Assembly (NCBI GenBank): GCA_026461395.1
Contig: JAPJNA010000078.1
Span: forward strand, 1-33,354
Source of the DNA: Chthoniobacterales bacterium
GTDB lineage: Bacteria > Verrucomicrobiota > Verrucomicrobiia > Chthoniobacterales > UBA6821
DNA: 33,354 nt
Reading direction: 5' to 3'
Both the position numbers and the translations under genes were made by a program. Below are positions 1 through 7,594 of the stretch, in pieces; the first letter of the stretch is position 1; each line of letters opens with the position of its first letter. Below the pieces are notes generated by a model. The model was not told where the DNA came from. It saw only the letters and a program-made list of their open reading frames with translations, and ran no database searches.

Positions 1-99
1 GGGGGGCGGCGGGGTGCGGGTTGTTTTCGCCGTTGATCGGTTGTCACCCTTTCTCTGTGGAGAAGAAGGGCGTGCCACGCGTCGGTGAGGTTGCGATTC

Positions 100-657
100 T
101 TAGGCTCGGCCCATGTAGGCGCCGGTCCGGGTGTCGACCTTCACGATCTCGCCTTCCTTGATGAAGAGGGGAACCTGGATCACCTTGCCGGTCTCGAGGG
201 TAGCGGTCTTCATCACATTGCTGGAAGAGTCGCCCTTCACTCCCTCGGGAGATTCGGTCACCTTGATATTGGCGGAGGCGGGAAGTTCTACGGAGACCGC
301 GCGTCCTTCGACATAGAGAATTTCCACCTGCATGTTCTCGACTAGGAAGTCCTTGGCATCCCCGAGGAGGGCGGCCTGAAGGGTGATGGTTTCGAAGGTA
401 TCCGGATCCATGAAATTATAGCCGTCCTGATCGGCGTAACTGAAGTCCAGCTTGGTGCGGTGGACTTCGACAAGGTCAACTTTCTCCGTGGAGGCAAAGC
501 GGACATCCGCCGACTTGCCGGTGCCGATGTAGCGGATGATGAGCTGGACGAAAGCGCGGAGGTTGCCTGGGGTGCGGTGGGTGACTTCAAGGACGATGGC
601 AGCATTGCTGTTATACTTGATTGCCATTCCTTTGCGGAGGTCGTTTGCGAGTGCCAT
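100..657 (-). CDS. efp: Elongation factor P, EfpL/YeiP-like, without the usual loop lysine
   Basis: Translation factor that binds ribosomes stalled at polyproline and helps peptide-bond formation. The 185-residue product has the three-domain EF-P layout: an N-terminal KOW-like domain (NDLRKGMAIKYN), a middle domain (LDFSYADQDGYNFMD) and a C-terminal OB domain ending GAYMGRA. Several segments read more like E. coli EfpL (YeiP) than canonical EF-P. The domain I loop reads TPGNLRAF (residues 29-36); the position of the modified Lys34 of E. coli is Asn32, and an Arg follows two residues later. I chose the ATG at 657 because the protein then starts MALANDLRKG like the family; an upstream ATG at 705 would overlap kpsF by 23 bases. 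It lies 25 bases after kpsF on the same strand, probably co-transcribed. Confidence 0.93.
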   Translation of the reverse strand: MALANDLRKGMAIKYNSNAAIVLEVTHRTPGNLRAFVQLIIRYIGTGKSADVRFASTEKVDLVEVHRTKLDFSYADQDGYNFMDPDTFETITLQAALLGDAKDFLVENMQVEILYVEGRAVSVELPASANIKVTESPEGVKGDSSSNVMKTATLETGKVIQVPLFIKEGEIVKVDTRTGAYMGRA

Positions 658-682
658 GATATCGTGGAGTAAGGGGTGGGGA

Positions 683-1654
683 TTAAATGAGTTTGAGTCG
701 GGCAAGATCCTGAGAGTCGACCACGCCCAAGGGGTTCCCCTTAGAATCCGTGACCACGAGATCGTCTATCCGATGCTGTTCTAGCACCATCAGAACCTCG
801 GCGGCAAGTTTGTCGGCATGGATGGTGACGGGGTTTGGGGTCATCACCTCGCCGATGGGCTTGGTTCCGATCTGTGGATCGGCGGGGAACCGGCGGGCAA
901 AATCACCGTGGGTAAAGATTCCGGCAAGCTGACCCTCTTCGTTCACGACCAAGGCGGCGCCTGCCCGTTTCTTGGTGAGTTCGCGCAGCACCTCGATGAC
1001 CGGGTCGCTGATTTTGACGATCGCCGCTTCTTCACCACCTCGCATGATATCTCGTACCTTGAGCAGGAGGGAGAGGCCGAGTTGGCCGGCCGGGTGGTAT
1101 CGCGCGAAATCCTCCCGGGTGAAGCCCCTCTCCTCAAGAAGAACCATGGCAAGCGCATCGCCCAGAGCAAGCATGATGGTCGTGCTGGAGGTGGGAGCAA
1201 GGTTATGGGGGCAGGCCTCCTGGGTAACGGAGACATCGAGGACAACGTCGCTGGCTTTCGCAAGCGAGGAGGCTTTTCCTCCGGTCAGCGAGATCTTTTT
1301 GACATCGAATCGGCTGAGGGCAGGCAGGATACGGAGCAGCTCCTGCGTCTCCCCGCTGTAACTGAGCGTCAGGATGACATCCCCGTCGGAGATCATTCCG
1401 AGATCACCATGGAGGGCATTGAGCGAATTGAGCACTACGGCAGGTGCGCCCGTGCTGGTAAGGGTCGCCGCGATTTTCTCACCGATATGACCTGACTTGC
1501 CTACCCCTAGGACGACGATTTTCCCCCGGCGTTCAATCGCCTCGCGCAAGAGGGTCACCGCTGCATCAAAGCTTCCATCCAGACGCTCGGAGAGGCGCTG
1601 CAGTTCGTCGATTTCGATTGAGAGAACGCGCCGTGCACGCTCGAGGGAATCCAT
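683..1654 (-). CDS. kdsD: Arabinose-5-phosphate isomerase (KdsD/KpsF/GutQ family)
   Basis: Converts ribulose 5-phosphate to arabinose 5-phosphate, the first step to the LPS sugar Kdo, in the cytoplasm. An N-terminal SIS domain is followed by two CBS domains, as in KpsF/KdsD/GutQ. Counting from the TTG at 1690, the catalytic positions are all present: Lys65 in GVGKSG, Glu114 in SGET, Glu158 in QEACP and His199 in YHPAG. The longest frame opens at that TTG; the ATG at 1654 gives 323 residues, the normal family length, so I prefer it. efp follows 25 bases downstream on the same strand. The heptosyltransferase nearby fits a role in LPS core synthesis. The family also includes capsule and glucitol-operon paralogues, so the exact paralogue is not certain. 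Confidence 0.93.
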   Translation of the reverse strand: MDSLERARRVLSIEIDELQRLSERLDGSFDAAVTLLREAIERRGKIVVLGVGKSGHIGEKIAATLTSTGAPAVVLNSLNALHGDLGMISDGDVILTLSYSGETQELLRILPALSRFDVKKISLTGGKASSLAKASDVVLDVSVTQEACPHNLAPTSSTTIMLALGDALAMVLLEERGFTREDFARYHPAGQLGLSLLLKVRDIMRGGEEAAIVKISDPVIEVLRELTKKRAGAALVVNEEGQLAGIFTHGDFARRFPADPQIGTKPIGEVMTPNPVTIHADKLAAEVLMVLEQHRIDDLVVTDSKGNPLGVVDSQDLARLKLI

Positions 1655-1778
1655 CCATCCAGTCTGAATGGTTCCGTGGCCAATGATCAACGCTGAAGGA
1701 GCAATGTCGTTAGATAGAATGGAAGAGGTTGGTTCGGGAGGCTTGCCCCTTGCTCCGAAAGGGGGCTAAACTCACCAC

Positions 1779-2108
1779 ATGAACGGCATGTTACTCCGAC
1801 CCGTCTTTATCTTTCTTGCTGTAGTGGCACTTCTTGCTGCCTCTTCTTTTGCCCAGCAGGCTTCATCGGATGCTTCCTTTGTGGCTCCCAAGCCCAAAAA
1901 GACCAAGATCGAGCCCAACCCGATCGAGAATCCAGCTTCCTATGACATCACCGGTGTGGTGGCTGAGGCTTTCAAGATGAAGCATCCCCTGCAGCTGGTG
2001 AATCCTCTTGCTCCGAGGAAATATGGCGATGGTCATGATAATGTCACCTGGGATCCCGATAATCCCGAGAAACCAAAGGGCATCATCCTGTTCGGTCTCC
2101 AGTGGTAG
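1779..2108 (+). CDS. Small secreted protein of unknown function
   Basis: I do not recognise this 109-residue protein. Its first 25 residues look like a Sec signal peptide: Arg at position 7, a hydrophobic run FIFLAVVALLAASS and a likely cleavage site after SSFA, before QQASS. The mature part is about 84 residues, lysine- and proline-rich at first (PKPKKTKIEPNP), with no cysteine and no second membrane segment, and ends GIILFGLQW. It is probably periplasmic. It is transcribed away from kdsD and lies 40 bases upstream of the glycosyltransferase on the same strand, so the two may share a transcript. No convincing ribosome binding site is visible. Confidence 0.7.
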   Translation: MNGMLLRPVFIFLAVVALLAASSFAQQASSDASFVAPKPKKTKIEPNPIENPASYDITGVVAEAFKMKHPLQLVNPLAPRKYGDGHDNVTWDPDNPEKPKGIILFGLQW

Positions 2109-2148
2109 AGTTGTTGGTCACGGGTCAGGCGGGTAAGGCCGGACAGTT

Positions 2149-3282
2149 ATGAATCAGGCCATGCAGCAGCCGGTTAACCCGGTGAAGATTGCCTTTCTTT
2201 TTGTCTCGATGCCGGTCGGTGGTGCCGAAGATTTTCTCCTCTCCGCAAGCAAATACCTTCCGCTGGGTATTGAGGCACGCTTTGTCTGCCTGCGAAATCT
2301 GGGAGTGCTCGGTGAGGAGGCCAGGTTGGCAGGTCTTCCGATCGATGTGGTTCCTGTTTTCCCCACCAAGAGGATGAACCCCCTCGGGATGCTGCGGCTT
2401 GCCCGGTGGCTCCGTGAGCACGGGATCCAGGTGGTTCATGCCCAGTCCTATCACGATCAACTCTTCGGCGTGATTGCTGCGAAACTGGCTGGTATCCGAT
2501 CAATCGTGCATCAGCAGAAGACCTTTCTGGAGCTCAAGGGAAGGAAGGGCTTTTTCATGCGGCATATCTACCGTTGGGCCGACCATGTGATCGCTCTCTC
2601 GGAGGAGACTCGGCGCGATCTGATCGCGGCTTTCGATCTCGATCCTAAGGAGGTTTCTGTCGTTCCGAATGCGATCGATCCCGCGGTTTTCCGTCCGGTT
2701 GAGGATAGGGTGGCGGTTCGCTCTGCTCTTGGACTCGATCCCAAGGAATTTCTAGCCGGTTCCGTGGCCTCGCTTCATCCGACCAAGAACCATCAGGCTA
2801 CAATCGAGGCGATGGCTTTGCTTGCTCAGCGGGGAACTGCGCTGCCGAAGTTTATGCTTTTCGGTGAGGGACAGGACCGTCCGATTCTGGAGAAGGGAAT
2901 TGAGAAAAATCAGCTGGGGGAGAATCTGATTCTGGCCGGGAGAAAGCGGCCCGTGGCCCCGTGGCTCCAGTCTCTGGATCTTTTTGTTCTTCCTTCCCAC
3001 TGGGAGGGTCAGCCGCTAGCCCTGCTGCAGGCACTCGATTGCCGGATCCCCATTCTGGCGAGCCGCATAGAAGGCAACACCGCCTTGCTGAGCGAAGAGC
3101 ATCCCGGTCTTTTTAAGCCGACCGATCATAGTACCTATGCGGATCTGCTAGAGCGGGCTTTTACCGATGAGGCCTTCAGGCAATCACTACTTGAGTTCCA
3201 AGAAAAGCTGCCAAGGCCATCATTGCCCAAATTGAGCCTGCAGCTCGCGGAGCTCTACACGCGGCTTGCCGCCAAGGCCTGA
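2149..3282 (+). CDS. Glycosyltransferase, GT4 family (GT-B fold)
   Basis: Transfers a sugar from a nucleotide-sugar donor, most likely onto an envelope polysaccharide or lipid. The 377-residue protein has the GT4 pattern: an N-terminal Rossmann half with the acceptor-side GGAEDFL motif (residues 24-30), then a C-terminal donor-binding half with VPNAIDPAVF, GSVASLHPTKNH, FGEGQDRP and LPSHWEGQPLALLQAL. In the last motif the first Glu of the usual E-x7-E pair is present, but the second is Gln. There is no signal peptide or membrane segment. The gene ends three bases before the convergent heptosyltransferase gene. Its place between kdsD and a GT9 gene suggests LPS core or O-antigen work; the substrate cannot be read from sequence. 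Confidence 0.88.
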   Translation: MNQAMQQPVNPVKIAFLFVSMPVGGAEDFLLSASKYLPLGIEARFVCLRNLGVLGEEARLAGLPIDVVPVFPTKRMNPLGMLRLARWLREHGIQVVHAQSYHDQLFGVIAAKLAGIRSIVHQQKTFLELKGRKGFFMRHIYRWADHVIALSEETRRDLIAAFDLDPKEVSVVPNAIDPAVFRPVEDRVAVRSALGLDPKEFLAGSVASLHPTKNHQATIEAMALLAQRGTALPKFMLFGEGQDRPILEKGIEKNQLGENLILAGRKRPVAPWLQSLDLFVLPSHWEGQPLALLQALDCRIPILASRIEGNTALLSEEHPGLFKPTDHSTYADLLERAFTDEAFRQSLLEFQEKLPRPSLPKLSLQLAELYTRLAAKA

Positions 3283-3285
3283 GCA

Positions 3286-4344
3286 TTAAGCTCTCTCTGC
3301 AAGTATCGACCCCACGGCATCCGTTACCATGAGGACGCTGATTTCCTGCATGAGCTGTTCGCCGGGAAGCTTGTAACGATCGGTTTCAAGCATGGTGTCT
3401 TTGGAGCGAACGACGCGGTGGGAACATTTCCAAGGTTGGAACTGATACGCTGGCGGGTGACCGAAGAGGACAACGGAGGGGCACTGGACGGCCGAGGCAA
3501 GATGCATGGCCGCTGTATCGACGCCGACAAACAGGGAGGCCGATCCGAGCAGAGTCGCAAGCTGTGCCCAGGAGAGCTTCCCTTCCGTGGAGAGAACCCG
3601 GCCCTCAAAGCCTTCGCAGAGTATTGCGGCCTCCGCGACCTCACGTGGGCTCGGGCCACAGCTGATCATGACCTGCGGGAATCTTTTCAGGAGTGCGGCG
3701 ATCACCTGCTTCCAGTGATCCAAAGGCCATGATTTGGAGGCCCAGCGGGTGGCCGCATGGACTACCGCATAGGAACCGGAGCTGGCGCCTTCAAGCGGGC
3801 CTTTAAGCGCGCCCTCCATTTGTGATGGCCGCATGGCTTCCCGCACAAAACGCATTGGAGGAGGCTCTTCTGGAAGCCCCAGTGTTTCCCGGACAGCGTT
3901 GTAGTCGCGGTGCACCTGATGCACCGGACCGTGGCCGGTCGTGATAAGTCGGTTGAAGCGTTTTTTCCAAGAGGTGGAGAGAGGGATTCCCTCAGGGCGC
4001 TCATAGCTGTTGGTGCAGCGGATCTTGGCGCGACTGGCCGTTGTCAGAATCCTACCCCTGTTGTTATCCCCCAACTCGAAGGCATAGTCGAAGCGCGTGC
4101 TGGCGATCTCGGCAAGCGTCAGGAGGTCTCTGCCAAAATCACTCCAGGTACGGCGTCCCTCCTCGGGTCGGGCTGTCGTGACGATCCTGTCTATCTCGGG
4201 GCATCCGGCCAGAATACCTTCGGTGCCGCGGCGTACGGCGACCCAGATCTCGGAATCCGGAAATTTTTCCTTGGTCGCAACGAGGGTCGGCGTGAGCAGA
4301 AGGTTATCGCCAATATGCAGTAGCTTCGTGAAAAGAATCCGCAT
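3286..4344 (-). CDS. GT9 heptosyltransferase-like LPS core glycosyltransferase
   Basis: Member of glycosyltransferase family 9 (ADP-heptose:LPS heptosyltransferases such as WaaC, WaaF and WaaQ), which adds heptose to the LPS inner core on the cytoplasmic face. The 352-residue protein starts MRILFTKLLHIGDNLLLTP, placing Asp13 where the family has its catalytic aspartate. The C-terminal half carries VVHAATRWASKSWPLDHW and the GVDTAAMHLASAVQCPSVVLFG donor-site motif. A purine-rich AGGCGAG lies just upstream of the ATG. It converges on the GT4 gene with only three bases between stops. Which heptose it adds cannot be decided; kdsD nearby supports a Kdo/heptose core. Confidence 0.88.
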   Translation of the reverse strand: MRILFTKLLHIGDNLLLTPTLVATKEKFPDSEIWVAVRRGTEGILAGCPEIDRIVTTARPEEGRRTWSDFGRDLLTLAEIASTRFDYAFELGDNNRGRILTTASRAKIRCTNSYERPEGIPLSTSWKKRFNRLITTGHGPVHQVHRDYNAVRETLGLPEEPPPMRFVREAMRPSQMEGALKGPLEGASSGSYAVVHAATRWASKSWPLDHWKQVIAALLKRFPQVMISCGPSPREVAEAAILCEGFEGRVLSTEGKLSWAQLATLLGSASLFVGVDTAAMHLASAVQCPSVVLFGHPPAYQFQPWKCSHRVVRSKDTMLETDRYKLPGEQLMQEISVLMVTDAVGSILAERA

Positions 4345-4368
4345 CGGCTCGCCTGCTCTTGCCCCCTA

Positions 4369-4818
4369 TTAGAGGGCGTGAACCGGGATCACGGTGACCG
4401 GCACGCGTGACTTATGCAGCACTGAAGTCACCACGCTTCCGCTGAAGAGTTGGTAGACCGCACCATGGCCGTGGGAGCCGAGGATAATCATCGTGGCTTG
4501 GGTCGACGCGGCTTGGTTCAGGATCTCATCGACCGGGAGTGAGACGACAGCCATGGTCTCGACAGTCAGCCCTTTGGCACGGAGTGGGACTGCGAACTGC
4601 TCCAGGCGCTCCTTGACCAGATTCAGGTCGGCGGGCTCCATCGGAATCGGCGCTGTAATCACATCCATAGCCGCACCCACCGGAACATAAGCGGCCACGG
4701 GCTCAACGACATTCAGGAGCACGAGGCGCGAGTTCATGGCGGTGGCCAGTTCAGCCGCACCATCCACGACTTTCTGGGAGATTGGGCTGAAATCAAGTGC
4801 TGTCAGGAGGGTTTTCAT
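4369..4818 (-). CDS. Universal stress protein, UspA family, ATP-binding type
   Basis: Small cytoplasmic stress protein of 149 residues, one Usp domain. It opens MKTLLTALDFSP, the usual first strand with the conserved Asp, and ends with the nucleotide-binding motif G-2x-G-9x-G-S: Gly114, Gly117, Gly127 and Ser128. This places it in the ATP-binding (MJ0577-like) branch rather than the non-binding UspA branch. It follows the heptosyltransferase gene region but starts upstream of it on the same strand, 24 bases apart, so the two could be read together. The 66-base gap to the divergent rarA must hold both promoters. Its specific stress role cannot be read from sequence. Confidence 0.92.
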   Translation of the reverse strand: MKTLLTALDFSPISQKVVDGAAELATAMNSRLVLLNVVEPVAAYVPVGAAMDVITAPIPMEPADLNLVKERLEQFAVPLRAKGLTVETMAVVSLPVDEILNQAASTQATMIILGSHGHGAVYQLFSGSVVTSVLHKSRVPVTVIPVHAL

Positions 4819-4884
4819 ACGGCTTTAGCATGGAACGGCGGCGGTTGCCTTGCCAGTCAAATGCGCTTTCCTTAGAGTAAGCAA

Positions 4885-6249
4885 ATGGATGATCTTTTCG
4901 GCAGTGCCGCTTCCCCTCGGCTGGGCGAGGAGGTTTCCCTGCCTGCCGATGCCCCTCTGGCGGCCCGGATGCGTCCTCGTACACTCGAGGAATATGTCGG
5001 TCAGAGCCACATTCTAGGTGAGGGGAAACTCCTGCGGCGTGCTATCGAAGCAGATCGCCTCTCCTCGGTGATCTTCTATGGTCCGCCCGGCACCGGAAAG
5101 ACTAGCCTGGCTAAGGTGATTGCCAGTCGGACAAAGAGTCGCTTCATCGAATTGAGCGGAGTCGAGGGTTCGGTCGCCGATATCAGGAAGGCTGTCGGCA
5201 TGGCTGCCATCGAGGCGCGGAATGGAGGGCGGACGCTGCTCTTCATCGACGAGATTCACCGCTTCAACAAGGCCCAGCAGGATGCCCTCCTTCCCGATGT
5301 GGAACGCGGAACGGTGCGCCTGATCGGGGCGACCACCCAGAACCCCTTCTTTTCGATCAACAGCCCGCTGGTCTCACGGTCCCAGATTTTCCAACTGCAA
5401 TCCCTGACAGAAGAGGATCTGATTTGCCTACAGAAACGTGCGATAGCAGATCCGGAACGCGGGCTTGGAACGCTACCGATTGATCTCGCTGAGGATGCGG
5501 CCCGTCATCTGGCTACCGTTTCCGATGGCGATGCCCGCAAGTGTTTGAATGCTCTGGAGATTGCAGCCAGGACAACCCCTTTCGGTCCTGACGGCAGGAT
5601 TCATATTACCCTGGAAGCCGCCTCCGAGAGCATCCAGAAGAAGGCCATTGTTTACGACGGGACGGGTGATGATCACTACGACACAATCAGTGCCTTCATC
5701 AAGAGCCTGCGGGGCAGCGACCCCGATGCCTCGCTTTACTGGCTGGCCAAGATGCTCCATGCTGGTGAGGAATTGCGCTTCATCACGCGGCGGCTCGTGA
5801 TCTTCGCCAGTGAGGATGTGGGGCTTGCCGATCCTTTGGCGCTACCACTTGCTATTTCCGCTCAGCAGGCTGTTGAGTTTGTAGGCTTACCCGAGGCCCG
5901 GATCACGCTTGCTCATGCGACCGTCTATCTGGCGACCGCGCCTAAAAGCAACAGTGCCTATGCGGCATTGGGGAATGCTGAGAAGGATCTGGCTCAAGGG
6001 CGAACCTTAGAGGTTCCTACACACCTCCGCGACTCCCACTACAAGGGGGCCAAGTCGCTGGGCCACGGCGAGGGCTACAAATATGCCCATAATTACGAGG
6101 GAGGTTACATCCCCCAAGCCTTTCTTCCGGAAGGGCGATCCTATTACAAGCCGACTCGCCAAGGCGCCGAGTCGCGCATTGCCGACAGGTTGGAAATCTG
6201 GAAGCAGCAGTTTGAGGAAGCTGCAGTAAAGCAGAGAGCGAAAATTTAG
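4885..6249 (+). CDS. rarA: Replication-associated recombination protein A (AAA+ ATPase)
   Basis: RarA/MgsA is the bacterial relative of yeast Mgs1 and human WRNIP1, a clamp-loader-like AAA+ ATPase that acts at stalled replication forks. The 454-residue product has LAARMRPRTLEEYVGQ near the start, Walker A GPPGTGKT (residues 66-73), Walker B LLFIDEIHRFNK (from residue 118), sensor 1 GATTQNP and the SRS arginine finger region. The C-terminal half has the family's oligomerisation domain, ending in GYKYAHNYEGGYIPQAFLPE. Length matches the family. It starts 66 bases from the divergent uspA gene. Downstream is a large imperfect inverted repeat before the next gene. Confidence 0.96.
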   Translation: MDDLFGSAASPRLGEEVSLPADAPLAARMRPRTLEEYVGQSHILGEGKLLRRAIEADRLSSVIFYGPPGTGKTSLAKVIASRTKSRFIELSGVEGSVADIRKAVGMAAIEARNGGRTLLFIDEIHRFNKAQQDALLPDVERGTVRLIGATTQNPFFSINSPLVSRSQIFQLQSLTEEDLICLQKRAIADPERGLGTLPIDLAEDAARHLATVSDGDARKCLNALEIAARTTPFGPDGRIHITLEAASESIQKKAIVYDGTGDDHYDTISAFIKSLRGSDPDASLYWLAKMLHAGEELRFITRRLVIFASEDVGLADPLALPLAISAQQAVEFVGLPEARITLAHATVYLATAPKSNSAYAALGNAEKDLAQGRTLEVPTHLRDSHYKGAKSLGHGEGYKYAHNYEGGYIPQAFLPEGRSYYKPTRQGAESRIADRLEIWKQQFEEAAVKQRAKI

Positions 6250-6253
6250 GGCT

Positions 6254-6382
6254 CACAGGGATGAAGGGGATAAAGGAGATAAAGGAGATAAGAAAAAATC
6301 TGCGCAGAAAGATTCGTCCCTCCTATACCGAACTCCGATCCGCCTCCCTTTTTGTATCCCTTGCATCCCCTTTATCCCTGTG
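6254..6382. repeat. Imperfect inverted repeat with 9-base tandem units after rarA
   Basis: The left arm (6254-6286) begins CACAGGGATGAAGGGGATAAA; the reverse complement of the right arm (6351-6382) begins CACAGGGATAAAGGGGATG. The arms agree over most of about 30 bases and enclose about 64 bases. The left arm also holds three 9-base tandem units (6266-6292): GGGGATAAA, GGAGATAAA, GGAGATAAG. An ORF of 83 codons runs through the element, but nothing in it looks like a protein. It sits just after rarA and could form a long stem in the transcript, though no T-run follows. The spacer to ndk (6383-6526) shows nothing else. Confidence 0.7.
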
Positions 6383-6526
6383 TGCCAACATGTCAGTCAG
6401 TTGTCTAGGGCATCAGAGAAACCCTTTGACTCCTAAGGGTATGGCTTCTAGCCTTCACGTCCGCCTTGGAACGCCATTATGCTGCGCCCTCTTGGGTGGC
6501 AAATTCTCCTAACTCCTTTTTATTCC

Positions 6527-7540
6527 ATGGCTGACCAGCTTTCTTACGTATTCATCACTCCTGCCGCACTCCGCAAGGGTCGCGCTGGTGGCATTCTTGG
6601 CCGTTTGATTTCGCGCAGCGGACTCGAGCTTCATACCGGCCGCATTTTCGCTCTCTCCGCAAAGACTCTTGGAGAACTTGCTGCAACTCTTTCCGGGCAG
6701 GCCAAGACAGCAGCCTACCTGAAGGGGCTTTCTGCCGGTTCACAGAGTCTTGTGCTGGTTCTCAAGGGTGAGGATGCGGCCGCAAAAGTCGCCTCGATTG
6801 TCGGTAACGATGACTCCATGAACGGCCGTGGTGAGACGCTCCGCGACACCTTCGGGGATCTTGTGGAAAGCGCCGAGGAAGGTGGAAAGATTGTTTATTT
6901 CGAACCCGGTGTGATTGCTCCTGCTAGTGCAGCCGAGGCCGCCGCAGGACTCAAGCTTCTTGCTTCAGCTTCTGATTCCGAGGGTGGCATTCTCGATGCC
7001 GCCTCTACTTTCTCCGGATCAACCGAAAAGACCCTCGTGCTGATCAAGCCTGATAATTTCGCATTCCCAAACACCCGCCCGGGCGGGGTGATCGATCTCT
7101 TTGCCCGCACGGGATTGGCACTGGTTGGCTTCAAGCCTTTTCACCTGTCGGTGGCTCAAGGCGAAGAGTTCTACGGACCGGTCCTGGACTTCCTGGTTGA
7201 GAAGCTCCCCGATGGCCGTGCCCAGTGGGAGTCGATTATCGCCTTCATGTCCGGCAAGCGCCCCTCCGAGTGCACTCCTGAGGAGAAGACTCTCCCCGGC
7301 ACCCAGCCCTGCGTTGCCCTGATCTATCAGGGACCGAACGCCGTGGCTAAGATCCGTGAGGCCCTTGGCTCCACGAATCCCGCCAACGCTGCCCATGGTA
7401 CGATCCGCAAGGAGTTCGGTAGCACAATTATGATCAATGGCGCCCACGCCTCCGATTCCGTCGAGAATGTCGCCCGCGAGACCGGGATCATCCGTCTCGA
7501 GGAGAATGACTTCAAAACAAAGATCGCCGCCACTCTCTGA
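6527..7540 (+). CDS. ndk: Nucleoside diphosphate kinase, fused two-domain form with a degenerate N-terminal copy
   Basis: NDK moves the gamma phosphate between nucleoside triphosphates and diphosphates through a phosphohistidine. The 337-residue product is over twice the normal 140-150. The C-terminal domain (about 168-337) has TLVLIKPDNF, NAVAKIREALGSTNPANAAHGTIRKEFG in sections, and the active-site motif NGAHASDSVEN with His307 (Ala replaces the Gly of HGSDS). It also has an insertion of about 25 residues before CVALIYQG. The N-terminal domain (about 5-145) keeps the pattern FITPAALRKGRAGGILGRL, VLVLKGEDAAAKV and GETLRDTFGD, but its Lys-Pro-Asp and active-site His are lost. I chose the ATG at 6527 over an in-frame ATG at 6479 because homology starts there. 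No Shine-Dalgarno sequence is visible. Confidence 0.9.
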   Translation: MADQLSYVFITPAALRKGRAGGILGRLISRSGLELHTGRIFALSAKTLGELAATLSGQAKTAAYLKGLSAGSQSLVLVLKGEDAAAKVASIVGNDDSMNGRGETLRDTFGDLVESAEEGGKIVYFEPGVIAPASAAEAAAGLKLLASASDSEGGILDAASTFSGSTEKTLVLIKPDNFAFPNTRPGGVIDLFARTGLALVGFKPFHLSVAQGEEFYGPVLDFLVEKLPDGRAQWESIIAFMSGKRPSECTPEEKTLPGTQPCVALIYQGPNAVAKIREALGSTNPANAAHGTIRKEFGSTIMINGAHASDSVENVARETGIIRLEENDFKTKIAATL

Positions 7541-7594
7541 TTTTCTTTAGTACCATTTTCACTAGCAACCCAACCACCCAACCCAACGCTTCCC

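Noticed and set aside
44-72. Possible hairpin downstream of efp (CCCTT/AAGGG with inner TCTC/GAGA)
   Set aside because: A two-base bulge interrupts the stem and no T-run follows on the minus strand; too weak to call a terminator.
818-1495. 225-codon plus-strand frame
   Set aside because: Shadow of kdsD, whose catalytic residues are all present on the other strand.
1735-1766. GCCCC/GGGGGC pairing between kdsD and the small secreted gene
   Set aside because: It could be chance in a G/C-rich stretch; no T-run and no conserved site next to it.
6261-6512. 83-codon frame after rarA
   Set aside because: It runs through the inverted repeat; the start is repetitive and the rest has no protein-like pattern.
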